A program made the translations under genes and the position numbers. From NCBI GenBank assembly GCA_020636435.1, contig JACJXX010000002.1, forward strand, positions 1,116,001 through 1,180,000: a stretch of DNA of 64,000 bases, given 5' to 3'. Of the stretch, positions 27,293-36,226 are shown in pieces. The DNA is from Lewinellaceae bacterium. Lineage in GTDB: Bacteria; Bacteroidota; Bacteroidia; Chitinophagales; Saprospiraceae. Each line of letters starts with the position of its first letter. Position 1 is the first letter of the stretch. The notes under the pieces are model-generated. The model was not told where the DNA came from, ran no database searches, and worked only from the letters and a program-made list of their open reading frames with translations.

Positions 27293-28568
27293 ATGGGCAG
27301 GCCCAAATATGAAGTAGCCGATATTTTTCGGCTCGGCGGGCAGGCGTACCGTTCGAAGCATAAGCTGAGCAAGCCACAGCACAAGGCTATGCGAGCCATT
27401 GAGCAGTGCCGCACGGCAGCGCTGGGTGGGCATATTGACGCCTGTGACGAATGCGGCCATGTGCGCATCAGTTATAATAGCTGCCGCAACCGGCACTGCC
27501 CGAAGTGCCAGCCCTGTGGAATAACTGCCATAAAACTGCCCTGCGCCTATTCCACAGGGCCAGGGCTTAGCGCGGGAAGCCTGGCTGGAAGCGCGGCAGG
27601 CGGAGCTATTGCCAGTGGGGTATTTTCACATAGTTTTTACTCTCCCGGCGGAGGTTCGCGATGTAGTACGCTACAACGAGCGGCTGTTATATGGAACGTT
27701 ATTCCAAGAAGCGTGGGCAGCCTTATCGAAGCTGTGTGCAGACAGGCATTACCTGGGCGCCCGGCCTGGGATGGTAGCCATCTTGCATAGTTGGGGCCAG
27801 AACCTGCATTATCACCCTCACATTCACTGCATAGTTCCTGGTGGAGGCTTGAGGGGCGGCAAATGGGTATCGGCCCGCGAGGAGTTCTTCGTACCGGTGC
27901 AGGCCCTGTCGGCCATGTTCAAGGGCAAGTTTGTCAGTGCTTTGCGCCGGCACTACCGGGCTGGCCGGCTTCGCTTGGAGGGGTTATGTGGCCACTTGCG
28001 CAGCAATCCGGCCTTCGACAGCTTGCTAAACAGGCTGATGGCTCAGGATTGGGTGGCTTACGCTAAAGCGCCGTTCGCCGGGCCAGAGCATTTACTGGCA
28101 TACCTGGGCCGCTACACCCACCGGGTGGCCATCAGCAACCACCGAATTGTATCCATGGACAAGGATACAGTTTGCTTTCGCTGGCGGGATTATGCCGACG
28201 GCAACAAGCAGAAAGTGATGAGCCTGTCGCATGAGGAGTTTATCCGGCGGTTTTTGCAGCATGTTTTGCCAGCACGCTTTTGCAAAATCCGCTACTATGG
28301 CATCTTATCCAACCGGTTGCGTAGGCAGGCCTTAGCCATTTGCCGACGGGCCTTGGGGGTAAAACCGCCACCCAAACTTCCGGCTTTATCCTGGCAGGAA
28401 CGTTACCGGCAGGCTACGGGCATTGATTGGGATACCTGCCCGGTGTGCGGCACAGGCCGCATGTTAACGGTTGTCTGGATACCGGCCGGGCGGGCGCCGC
28501 CTTTTCCTGAGGCCCAGCCCAAGGCCACCCAATTGTGTCCGGCTCAGGCAGCTGCCGGCCAAGCCTGA
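27293..28568 (+). pseudogene. IS91-like (Y2/HUH) transposase, frameshifted by a 47-bp insertion
   Basis: The N-terminal zinc-binding region (CDECGHVRISYNSCRNRHCP) is in one frame up to about 27511. The catalytic part, with HSWGQNLHYHPHIHCIVPGG (the HUH motif) and LAYLGRYTHRVAISNHR (the tyrosine region), runs in another frame from 27564. The 52-bp difference (47-bp insert plus 5-bp duplication) causes the shift. Removing it joins CPKCQ to LAREAWLEARQAELLPVGYF, the expected family sequence. Rolling-circle transposase of the IS91/ISCR type; no longer functional here. Confidence 0.9.
27512..27558. mobile_element. 47-bp mini-insertion with inverted repeats and 5-bp duplication
   Basis: The insert begins CCCTGTGGAATA and ends with TATTCCACAGG (the next G is shared with the duplication). 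GCCAG flanks both sides (27507-27511, 27559-27563). It interrupts the conserved transposase sequence exactly at this duplication, so it is a genuine insertion. It is far too short to encode anything. Confidence 0.85.
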
Positions 28569-28762
28569 GGCGGTATTTTTGTGCCCCGGTGCGGCAATTT
28601 TGCTTGAAAAAGAGGGAAGAAACGGCTATTTTAGGCTGCGGTTGCCGGCCGGAGGGGCTTACAGGGGGGCCGGAAGAGAAAAACGGCCAGCTGAAGAGCC
28701 GGAAGAGAGCCCCTGGATAGGCCGATACAATGCCCATAAGAGACGTCGGGTTTGGCGGCTCA

Positions 28763-28829
28763 GTCCAACTGCATTGTATCTGACAGCACCGCTGCGCGGT
28801 TCCGGCAGATACAATGCTTAAAGTTATGT
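28763..28829 (+). other. attC-like site A (67 bp)
   Basis: Starts GTCCAAC, a perfect RYYYAAC core. A 12-bp perfect stem follows (GCATTGTATCTG / CAGATACAATGC) around a GC-rich hairpin loop, then TTAAA and GTTATGT. The outer GTTATGTGGC is the exact complement of GCCACATAAC in site B, as expected for the two ends of one cassette. Confidence 0.75.
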
Positions 28830-28956
28830 GGCATTAATAAAAATATCGCCAAAATAGAAATATAAATTGTTTAGATTGACCAGACAATGAAAATTAATCT
28901 TTAACTTGGGTGAAAGATACCTAATTATAAACCCGATTTAATACTAATTATCGTTA

Positions 28957-30696
28957 ATGGATTTACACGCTTACACAAGAACAATTGCTGATCTTTTTTC
29001 AGTAAATAAAAAATATATCGTTCCTAGGTTCCAAAGAGAATACTCATGGAAAACTGAAGAGGTGAATTACCTATGGCAAGATGTTATTTCTAATATCACC
29101 TATGGAAGTTCACAAATCAATAATGAAGAATATTTTATTGGATCTTTAGTGCTAGTCGGTGAAGATAGTAGTACTGAATTTCAAATTGTTGATGGTCAAC
29201 AACGTCTTACTACAATTACAATTTTGCTATCTGCTTTAGTTGAGTCTTTTAAAAATGTAGGAGAACAGGGTCAAGCTACCTCTTTATACAATAATTACAT
29301 TGAAGGAAAGGACGATCAAAATAATCCATTCTTTAAATTAGTAAATGAAAATCCAAAACCTTTTTTACAGAAACAAATTCAGCATATTGATAAAGAAGAG
29401 GTTGGTGTATCAAACAAAGAAGAAGAAAAATTATTGAATACCTATAATTTTTTCAGACGCAAATTATCTATAACCAATATTAAATCAGAATTCGAATTTT
29501 TTGATCAGATACCTAGAGACAACAATTCCAAGTATATTGACATTCTCAAAGCAATACAAAATCAGATATTAAGATATCTTAAGGTTATTTATATAACTGT
29601 CTCTGATGAAGAGGACGCCTATACAATCTTTGAAACATTAAATGCAAGGGGATTAAATCTTTCCCCAGTGGATCTTATCAAAAATGATATTTTTAAAAAT
29701 TTGCGACGAACACATCCAAATGATGATGCTAAAACAATTTGGAAGAATACTGTTAAAGAGTTACACTCAAGAAAAAATAGGGTGAATTTGGACACATACT
29801 TTCGACATTATTGGTTATCCAAGTACGGATTTAATAGAGAGAGTAAAATTTATAAAGCTTATCAAAAGAAGAGAGACGCATCTGAGATTGATCATAAAGA
29901 ATTTCTAGATGAATTAAAGATTGAAGCAAAGTACTATAATATAGTTTCAAACCCTGAAATTAATGACTGGCCTCAACAACAAGAAAAGACAATTTATAAG
30001 GCTTTAATAGCTTTAGAGATATTTAATGTGAGTCAAATAAAGACATTCCTTTTATCCCTACTAAATCAAAGAAAATTAAACAAAGTCAGATTTGCTCATT
30101 TCAAAGAGGTAGTTGAAAACATTGAGAAGTTTCATTATAAATTTACTGCAATAACTTCATCATCTGCATCAGGGCTTGAAGGAAAGTTTTCTAAGTTTGC
30201 GAGGGATTTGAGAGATGCTGGCGATAGAGGGCAATCCAAAAGAATCCTTGATGAGCTTACAGATTATTTACGGACTAAATCACCCGATAGGTCGTCATTT
30301 ATTGAAAGTTTTAAAAGGCTATCTTTTAAAAATGATTTCACAAAGGATAAAAAATTAATTCAATATACTTTCAGTAAAATTGAAAGACACTTACAAGGTA
30401 CAAATGAATTAGACATATATCAGTTTTCACTAGAACATATTGAGTCTCAAACTGGAAGCACATTCAGAAATTTCGATAGAATTGGAAATTTACTACCATT
30501 AAGTGAGGCATTAAATAATGAAGCAGATAGTAAACCATTCACTGACAAATTGCCAATTTATGGTAGGTCTTCATTAAGTATTGTTAGTCATTTTCTATCA
30601 AGAAATGGATCAAAAACAAATTGGACGGAGGATGACATTGATCAAAGATCCCAGTATATAGCTGAACTCTCATTTGATCAAATATGGAATTTCTAA
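28957..30696 (+). CDS. DUF262/DUF1524 (GmrSD-like) protein, cassette gene
   Basis: 579 residues. The DUF262 part shows VPRFQREYSWKTEEVNYLWQ, EYFIGSLVL and the DGQQRLTT motif (about residues 25-90), associated with ParB-like nucleotide binding. The C-terminal region has SLEHIESQTGS then GNLLPLSEALNN and a late lysine/tyrosine segment, the HNH-like DUF1524 arrangement. GmrSD-type restriction systems combine these domains to cut modified DNA, so a phage defence role is likely. Base composition is far more AT-rich than the neighbouring chromosome. It starts 127 bases after attC-like site A, and a group II intron begins 6 bases after its stop. It would be the gene of cassette A-B. Confidence 0.82.
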   Translation: MDLHAYTRTIADLFSVNKKYIVPRFQREYSWKTEEVNYLWQDVISNITYGSSQINNEEYFIGSLVLVGEDSSTEFQIVDGQQRLTTITILLSALVESFKNVGEQGQATSLYNNYIEGKDDQNNPFFKLVNENPKPFLQKQIQHIDKEEVGVSNKEEEKLLNTYNFFRRKLSITNIKSEFEFFDQIPRDNNSKYIDILKAIQNQILRYLKVIYITVSDEEDAYTIFETLNARGLNLSPVDLIKNDIFKNLRRTHPNDDAKTIWKNTVKELHSRKNRVNLDTYFRHYWLSKYGFNRESKIYKAYQKKRDASEIDHKEFLDELKIEAKYYNIVSNPEINDWPQQQEKTIYKALIALEIFNVSQIKTFLLSLLNQRKLNKVRFAHFKEVVENIEKFHYKFTAITSSSASGLEGKFSKFARDLRDAGDRGQSKRILDELTDYLRTKSPDRSSFIESFKRLSFKNDFTKDKKLIQYTFSKIERHLQGTNELDIYQFSLEHIESQTGSTFRNFDRIGNLLPLSEALNNEADSKPFTDKLPIYGRSSLSIVSHFLSRNGSKTNWTEDDIDQRSQYIAELSFDQIWNF

Positions 30697-30701
30697 ATAA
30701 A

Positions 30702-32728
30702 GTCGAGTAGAGCAGGGAACTGACTAAGCAGTTCCCCACCCTCTCACAGAACCGTGCTTGAACCTCTCGACTCACACGGCTCTTCAGGACTAGAAGATGA
30801 TTAGGGGGTATAGCCGTATTTCCAGTGCTCAAACAGATTGGGAAAGTCGCGAGCGATTTCCTTTAATTTCTGTCGAGCCTGATATTTACGCCTTCGGTAT
30901 CGTTTGTACTTATTGGTGATCCAGCGCACCAATCTGTTGTTCAATGCCGAAAATACCTCTCTCAATGCCGATGGATAAAATGGATGGAAGTACCTGATCC
31001 AGCCGCGTAGTTTCGGGCCGAGAGATTGAGCAATTTGCTCTAAGTCCGACCCTGTTGCTCGGTGGACTTTATACTTCCTGATTTGATTGCGGATGTGGCG
31101 GGCAGCTTTGGTGCTGATCGCAGCACAATAGCCCCGCCACATATCTACTTTGCCTTCTTTAACCTCATAAATTCTACGAGGCTGAAAGCCAAAGCCCAGA
31201 AAGTCAAACGAGGTGTCTTTAAACTTACCCCGTCGATTATTCTGCTTGCAATACACGATCTTGGTCTTTTGCGGATGAAGTTCCAGCCCGCATTGGCTCA
31301 TTCGCTCCTTAATCCGATTAAGGATATAACGGGCCTGCTTTTCATTGTTGCAATGTACAATGATGTCATCGGCATATCGTTCCCAGCGGATGCTGCCATA
31401 TTCCGTATTTGCATAGTTTTTACGCATCCATGCGTCAAAGACTACATGGAGGAACATGTTGGCCAGCAACGGACTTATCACCCCTCCTTGCGGCGTGCCT
31501 TTGGTACGTTCCACCTGTCGACCGTCGGGCATTACGATTGGGCATCTTAGCCAGCGTTCGACATATATCAGTATCCACTTTTCAGACGTGTAGTGACGCA
31601 GCACTTGCATCATCCGTTCGTGGTCGATATTGTCGAAGAAGCCTTTAATGTCCATGTCGATCACCCAGCGATATTGCCGACAACGTTCTTCGCACTTCGA
31701 GACTGCCTGGTGGGCTGATTTGCCAGGACGATAACCGTAGCTGTCTTCATCAAAAACCTGTTCCATAATCGGTTCGAGTACCGATCTGACTACCTGCTGT
31801 GCCGTGCGATCCGACACCGTCGGGATGCCCAACAAGAGGTAGCTTCCATCTTTCTTGGGTATTTCCACACCCCGTACCGCTTGGGGGAAGTAGCTGCCCG
31901 ATGCCATGCGATTCCACAGCTTGTAAAGATTTCCGACCTTGGCGGCATCGAAGTCGGTCAGTGTTTGACCGTCTACGCCCGCCGCTCCTCGGTTTGCCCT
32001 TACTTTTCGGTACGCTTCGGCTACTCCCTCCAGCTTTACAGCTTGTGTTTTACCCCTTAATTCTTCCGCTTCAAATAAATTCATCTTCCCAGTTTTTGGT
32101 TGTGAATAATTTGTTACTAAAATCCTGTCAGCTCCTTCGCTCCTTCCCGATTTCTCGGGATTTCATCACTACTACGAACTGATCCGCCCCTGTCTGATAG
32201 CTGCCATCATGAGACTTTTGTCAGTTAAAAAAAACTGAATGGATACGACTGTTTCGCTTGTCCAGTCCACTCTCATTTGGATGGATGACGTTCCTGTATC
32301 GGACAGGTTCTCCTGTTCCAATTACAAGCCCGCTGGTAATTCCTGCCGTCTTAATGCCGCACGCCGCACAGCCCAGATTATCAAGTATTAACTGTCTGTA
32401 CTTGTCAGGAGCAGGCGCCACTCCTCCTTTTTGACGTGATCGTTCCGGTGCTAAAAAAAATCAGACCGGGTTAGTTTCGACACTTCATCAAGCGGTTTAC
32501 TTTCGTTCAGTTCTTACCAGCATACCTCTCACAGACGCTCAGCACCAACTCTTGAAAAGTAAGCACCTCTGTGAGGGTTTGATAGGTTTGCTTGATTCAA
32601 TCCCTACCGATGGGTCAACTCTAAAATATCCTGAATCGTGAGCATTTTAAAGTTTCCATCATCTTGTAATTAGCATTGTTTCTTCATAGGCATTATATTT
32701 ATGCGTGATTGAAACATTCAGGACACAC
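30702..32728 (-). mobile_element. Group II intron 1 with maturase
   Basis: On the minus strand it starts GTGTGTCCTGAATG at 32728. The maturase gene lies in domain IV. It ends with domain V (GAGCCGTGTGAGTCGAGAGG ... CACGGTTC), a domain VI stem-loop and CTACTCGAC at 30702. The ORF-free 32085-32728 is the structured domain I-III region. The 5' exon joins attC-like site B: the intron begins exactly 10 nt from its AAC triplet. A sister intron lies at 38610-40593. Confidence 0.88.
30801..32084 (-). CDS. ltrA: Group II intron reverse transcriptase/maturase
   Basis: 427 residues. Reverse transcriptase motifs are complete: IPTVSDRTAQQVVRSVLEPI, DSYGYRPGKSAHQAV, DMDIKGFFDNIDH, GTPQGGVISPLLANMFLH and RYADDIIVH with the catalytic YADD. 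The maturase (X) domain follows, ending KEIARDFPNLFEHWKYGYTP. There is no C-terminal HNH endonuclease, as in classes that target the bottom strand or hairpins such as group IIC introns. Probably functional. Confidence 0.95.
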   Translation of the reverse strand: MNLFEAEELRGKTQAVKLEGVAEAYRKVRANRGAAGVDGQTLTDFDAAKVGNLYKLWNRMASGSYFPQAVRGVEIPKKDGSYLLLGIPTVSDRTAQQVVRSVLEPIMEQVFDEDSYGYRPGKSAHQAVSKCEERCRQYRWVIDMDIKGFFDNIDHERMMQVLRHYTSEKWILIYVERWLRCPIVMPDGRQVERTKGTPQGGVISPLLANMFLHVVFDAWMRKNYANTEYGSIRWERYADDIIVHCNNEKQARYILNRIKERMSQCGLELHPQKTKIVYCKQNNRRGKFKDTSFDFLGFGFQPRRIYEVKEGKVDMWRGYCAAISTKAARHIRNQIRKYKVHRATGSDLEQIAQSLGPKLRGWIRYFHPFYPSALREVFSALNNRLVRWITNKYKRYRRRKYQARQKLKEIARDFPNLFEHWKYGYTP

Positions 32729-32734
32729 AACGCC

Positions 32735-32802
32735 ACATAACATTGGCTATGTCGATCATAGCTGGCAAGAGCCAGCTACGCCGCATAGCCTGGACGTTGT
32801 GG
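32735..32802 (+). other. attC-like site B (68 bp)
   Basis: ACATAAC, ATT, then a stem GGCTATG / CATAGCC enclosing TAGCTGGC / GCCAGCTA with unpaired bases between, then TGGAC and GTTGTGG. The extended GTTGTGGGC is the exact complement of GCCCACAAC in site C. The 5' core is near but not perfect consensus. Confidence 0.72.
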
Positions 32803-32899
32803 GCAATTATCATGGGGGGGTGTTGGATTATTCAGGTGCGAAGATACAATGATATTGCGATAATATAATCGAGTTAAACTAGATGAAAAATCAACAACA

Positions 32900-33676
32900 A
32901 TGAATATTGAAGATCCTGACTACTGGAGCAATAGGAAGAAAGAAATAGAGGGTTTACTTGAAGAATCAAGAGCAAAAAGGTCTAAAGAACCTCTACTTAA
33001 AAGAGTATTAGATGAGTTATATAACATGCTATTTTATACAAGGAAAACAATTTTTTATATAAAAGAATTGAAAAAATGGTTTGAAATCGAACCGGAAACT
33101 CTTGGCTTAGCAGATGATTTTATTCTGTATTCTTCTTATCTGTATTCAAAAAATTTAGATTTACAATGTGCCCAGTTATTAGAGAAAAATAAGGACTCAA
33201 TTAATGTAAACTTCTTACTAAATATTGTTGAGAATGAGTTTAGACTCTTTTTTCCAAAAGAAAATAAGAAAAACATACTAAAAATTGTTAAAAGCGACAA
33301 ACAAAAATATGAACTGTTATATAAAAAAATTAGTAAAATAAAACTAAGAAGAGATAAAGAAATTGCACATATCGATAAGTCGAAAATAAAAAATGATTTA
33401 AATTTTTTTGCAAATATTAAATTATCAGAATATGATTCCTTAATCAAGGAATTAGAAGCGATTATGATCAGATATTACAAGTTTGGAAGATTTACTATTC
33501 CAAATTCCTTTGAAAAAAGACAATCGCTTTCTTCAAATGTTTTTGAGATTGGATTAGATAAGTTTAGGATTGTTTTGTCAATTGGGCTTGATAATGTACC
33601 AGAAGAAATAATAGGCGAAAAATTTAAGTTATCTAAAATCATGAACCATGAAAAATTAAAGAGAAAGAGAATTTGA
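32900..33676 (+). CDS. Hypothetical cassette protein with a HEPN-like R-x5-H motif
   Basis: 258 residues, very AT-rich and lysine/isoleucine-rich, almost entirely helical, cytosolic. The segment KLRRDKEIAHIDKSKIKNDL contains an R-x5-H motif followed by D, as in AbiU2-like HEPN proteins, where this motif forms the RNase site. Everything else is unrecognised. It is the only gene of cassette B-C, placed 94 bases after the site B core and ending 13 bases before site C. A defence or toxin role is suggested by motif and context but not proven. Confidence 0.7.
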   Translation: MNIEDPDYWSNRKKEIEGLLEESRAKRSKEPLLKRVLDELYNMLFYTRKTIFYIKELKKWFEIEPETLGLADDFILYSSYLYSKNLDLQCAQLLEKNKDSINVNFLLNIVENEFRLFFPKENKKNILKIVKSDKQKYELLYKKISKIKLRRDKEIAHIDKSKIKNDLNFFANIKLSEYDSLIKELEAIMIRYYKFGRFTIPNSFEKRQSLSSNVFEIGLDKFRIVLSIGLDNVPEEIIGEKFKLSKIMNHEKLKRKRI

Positions 33677-33688
33677 TGATGAAAATGC

Positions 33689-33756
33689 CCACAACAATAA
33701 AGCGCCAAAGCGAGGCGGAGCAAAGCGACGGCCATAGCGTTGGCGCTATGTTGAAC
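33689..33756 (+). other. attC-like site C (68 bp)
   Basis: CCACAAC, AATA, stem AGCGCCAA / TTGGCGCT around a loop, AT, then GTTGAAC, a perfect GTTRRRY core. The outer GTTGAACGAAGCC continues into the minus-strand IS91-like element. Confidence 0.7.
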
Positions 33757-33964
33757 GAAGCCGGCGAACATCGAGGAATTATGGGCATTGAATGAAGCCT
33801 GTTCTTTAAGGGCACAGCCGGGTTGAGGCAGATCGAGGAGGCAGTTTCTGTAAAAGGGCTTTATAACAAGGTGGCTGAGCTGTGTTTTGCCCAGATTTTT
33901 GGCATTTTTCGTTTCCAGTAGGCATACCAAAGACTGACGATCAAAGGATCGTTGCTAAAGTAGG

Positions 33965-35185
33965 CTATAGAAACTTCGCTGACTGCATGGCAGCAGGCGG
34001 CGGATCGCGGCAGGCAGCCGGGATGATGGCAACCCGCTGAATAGTACCCTTAGCGCCGCAATGCGTGCAATCATGGGGGTTGCGCCCCAGCCACTGCTCC
34101 AGTACTTTTTCCCTCTGCTCAGCAGCTTCCGGCTTTTGTGTAGGCTGGGCAGGTTCCACTTTCAGGGCTATTCTAGCGGCGTGCAAAGCCCGAGCTTTGT
34201 GGAAGTTGCTCAGGATGCCGTAGTGCCGCATCCGCCTGAATCCTGGCGGAAGTATGTGCAAGCAAAACCGGCGGAGGAACTCTGCTCCTTCCAAGCTCAT
34301 GGTTTTGCGCTTGCCATCCTGGCGGTAGTCCTTGTAGCGGAAGGAAACTCGTTGCTTGTCGATGTTAGTGATGCGGTGGTTGGAGATGGCCACTTTGTGT
34401 GTGTACCGTCCCAGGTATTCCACCACAGCTTGGGGCCCATGAAAAGGCGCTTTGGCATAGACAACCCAATGCTGGGCAAAGCGTTCGCGGCGCCATTGAG
34501 CAAAAGGCTTCTTTTGCCTGGGCGGGATGTGCAGGCTACCTTGTTTGTAAGCATCCGTAAAATGCCGCAGGTATATGGCGCGGAAAACTTTGCTCATGGC
34601 CTTAACCGGGAAGAGGAAGCCTCTGCTGCCCGCCCGTTTAGGGTTTTGCCATTGCCCCTGTGGCGCGAGCCCTCCACCAGGTACAATACAGTGTATGTGT
34701 GGGTGTAAGCTCAGGTTTTGCCCCCAAGTGTGGAGCACCATCGTGGCGCCTGCCTGAGCGCCGAGCCATTTGTCATCAGCGGCAAAAGTGCGCAAGGTTT
34801 GCCAGGCAGCTTTGAAAAGCGTGTCATAGCAAAAAGCAGGGTTGTACAAGCACCACTCGTTGAACTGCTCTGGGATGGTAAAAACGACATGATAATACTT
34901 CACCGGGAGGAGTTCTTCAGAGCGGGCCTGTATCCATAGTTCGCGCTGCAGGCCACCGCACTTTGGGCAGTGGCGGTTGCGACAAGAGTTGTAGCTGATG
35001 CGCACCGCGCCACACTCGGTACAGGCGTCAATGTGCCCGCCGAGAGCAGCGGTGCGGCAGCGCTCCAGGGCGGAGAGGGTGCGCAAGTGGTGTTTGCACA
35101 CCCTTCCCTGGGCGCGGAAGGCCTCGCCGAAGCGCCGGATAACATCAGCTACTTCCCAACGGGGTTGTTTAGCCCTTGTGCTCAT
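33965..35185 (-). CDS. IS91 family (Y2/HUH) transposase
   Basis: 406 residues from ATG 35185 (MSTRAKQPRWEVADVIRRFG). Zinc-binding region CTECGAVRISYNSCRNRHCP with a further cysteine pair near the C-terminus (CTHCGAKG). The HUH motif lies in HTWGQNLSLHPHIHCIVPGG. The tyrosine region is VVEYLGRYTHKVAISNHRI. Complete and uninterrupted, unlike the copy at 27293. It overlaps the recombinase gene by 17 bp, indicating translational coupling. Rolling-circle transposition is the known mechanism of the family. Confidence 0.93.
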   Translation of the reverse strand: MSTRAKQPRWEVADVIRRFGEAFRAQGRVCKHHLRTLSALERCRTAALGGHIDACTECGAVRISYNSCRNRHCPKCGGLQRELWIQARSEELLPVKYYHVVFTIPEQFNEWCLYNPAFCYDTLFKAAWQTLRTFAADDKWLGAQAGATMVLHTWGQNLSLHPHIHCIVPGGGLAPQGQWQNPKRAGSRGFLFPVKAMSKVFRAIYLRHFTDAYKQGSLHIPPRQKKPFAQWRRERFAQHWVVYAKAPFHGPQAVVEYLGRYTHKVAISNHRITNIDKQRVSFRYKDYRQDGKRKTMSLEGAEFLRRFCLHILPPGFRRMRHYGILSNFHKARALHAARIALKVEPAQPTQKPEAAEQREKVLEQWLGRNPHDCTHCGAKGTIQRVAIIPAACRDPPPAAMQSAKFL

Positions 35186-35996
35186 CGGACAAAAAGTCGA
35201 GAGGCGAAGGGATATCCCGCAGGGTGATGGAGGCATAGCGCAGGTAGAGCAGCGTGGTACTCAAGTAGGCATGGCCTAGCAGTTGCTGAAGGCGCACCAG
35301 GTTGCCTCCGTTGTTGAGGTAATGAACGGCGAAGCAATGCCGAAGGGTGTGTGGGCATACTTTTTTGTGGAGCCTGGAACGTTGCAGGGTAGTACTGGTG
35401 ATGTATTGTACGCCGCGTAAGGAAATACCCTGAGAACTGCTACGCTCCCGCCCCGGAATGAGGAAATCCTTGGGGCGTTCCTGGCGGTAGTACTGGTTGA
35501 GGGTATCTCTAAGGCGCCCACCATAGGGCAGCACTCTGGTGATGCCGCCTTTGGACGTACGGATGGTTACCGTGCCTTGCTCCCGGTTGAAATCGCTGAT
35601 GCGCAGGCGGCCCACTTCACCAGCTCGCAGGCCCAGGCCGAAGAGCAGTTCGAGTACCAGGCGATGCCTCATACTGCGCGCTGCTCCCAGGAAGAGGCGC
35701 AGTTCATCGGCATTGAGCAAGTCGCCGAGTTGCTTAGGCTTGCGAGGGTTGGGGATGTCCACTACCAGTTCGAGCCGCCGGGCTACCTCGCGGTAGTAGT
35801 ACTTCAAGGCACATACAACCGTGTTGAGAGTGGAGGCGCTGAGGTGCTTGCGCCGGGCAGCCAGGTAGGCCAGCAGTTCGTCGCGGGTAAGTTCATCGGC
35901 CGGCTTGCCGGCGCGCTCCTGCACATCGCGTAGGGAGCGCACATAGTTCAGGGCAGTACTTTTGGCAAGCCCTGCTACGGTAAGGTGGTTGGCCAT
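35169..35996 (-). CDS. Tyrosine recombinase/integrase
   Basis: 275 residues. N-terminal SAM-like domain from AGLAKSTALNYVRSLRDVQE. Catalytic domain with GLGLRAGEVGRLRISDF (Arg), TSKGGITRVLPY (Lys), HTLRHCFAVHYL (HxxR), LLGHAYLSTTLLYLRY (His and the tyrosine). It lacks the extra helix that marks integron integrases, so it is not an IntI by motif. It is paired with the IS91-like transposase. Whether it acts on the attC-like sites beside it is an open question. Confidence 0.92.
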   Translation of the reverse strand: MANHLTVAGLAKSTALNYVRSLRDVQERAGKPADELTRDELLAYLAARRKHLSASTLNTVVCALKYYYREVARRLELVVDIPNPRKPKQLGDLLNADELRLFLGAARSMRHRLVLELLFGLGLRAGEVGRLRISDFNREQGTVTIRTSKGGITRVLPYGGRLRDTLNQYYRQERPKDFLIPGRERSSSQGISLRGVQYITSTTLQRSRLHKKVCPHTLRHCFAVHYLNNGGNLVRLQQLLGHAYLSTTLLYLRYASITLRDIPSPLDFLSDEHKG

Positions 35997-36132
35997 GCGG
36001 TCAAGGGCCTCTTGAAATGCAGGGCGGCTAGCCTGATAGGCTTTGGGTTGAGATTTTTTTTGACATGATGAATATTGTTTTGATGAAATACTGGAATATA
36101 CGTTATTTTGGGCTTGCCGCGATAGCGGCTTA

Positions 36133-36197
36133 GTTCAACAATGCGTATATTCCGTGCCGGCTAAGCGCCGGCACGGAATATACGCTGGCCGTTCGCC
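36133..36197 (+). other. attC-like site D (65 bp)
   Basis: GTTCAAC (perfect RYYYAAC), AAT, then a perfect 19-bp stem beginning GCGTATATTCCGTGCCGGC with its complement, TGGCC and GTTCGCC. The strongest hairpin of the six sites. Confidence 0.75.
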
Positions 36198-36226
36198 ACC
36201 ATAAAAAGAAAAACAAAAAACAGCAA

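Larger units (their letters stand above)
24737..28769 (+). mobile_element. IS91-like element with tyrosine recombinase, copy 1 (inactivated)
   Basis: The left end GTTGAACTAAACCGCC is followed by a short hairpin (ACCGCCGTACCGGCGGT). It then encodes a tyrosine recombinase and a Y2/HUH transposase in the same direction. The right end GGCGGCTCAGTCCAAC is nearly the complement of the left end (13 of 16 bases) and merges with attC-like site A. A second element with the same organisation lies at 33750-36139; both share CAATGCCCATAA about 30 bases before the right end. This copy is dead: an IS4-type element splits the recombinase and a 47-bp insertion shifts the transposase frame. Confidence 0.7.
33750..36139 (-). 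mobile_element. IS91-like element with tyrosine recombinase, copy 2
   Basis: In its own direction it begins GTTGAACTAAGCC at 36139 and ends GGCTTCGTTCAAC at 33750. The two ends are complementary except for one base (GTTGAACNAAGCC). It encodes a recombinase and an HUH transposase that overlap by 17 bp, both intact. Its ends coincide with the cores of attC-like sites D and C, so it occupies a whole cassette position. 33757-33964 is its non-coding right end. Confidence 0.72.

Noticed and set aside
33475..33930. 151-codon minus-strand frame through attC-like site C
   Set aside because: It crosses the recombination site and overlaps the HEPN-like cassette gene without any recognisable domain.
35169..35996. 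Integron integrase IntI
   Set aside because: The tyrosine recombinase lacks the additional IntI helix and is coupled to an IS91-like transposase, so it is better called an XerC/D-like partner of that element.
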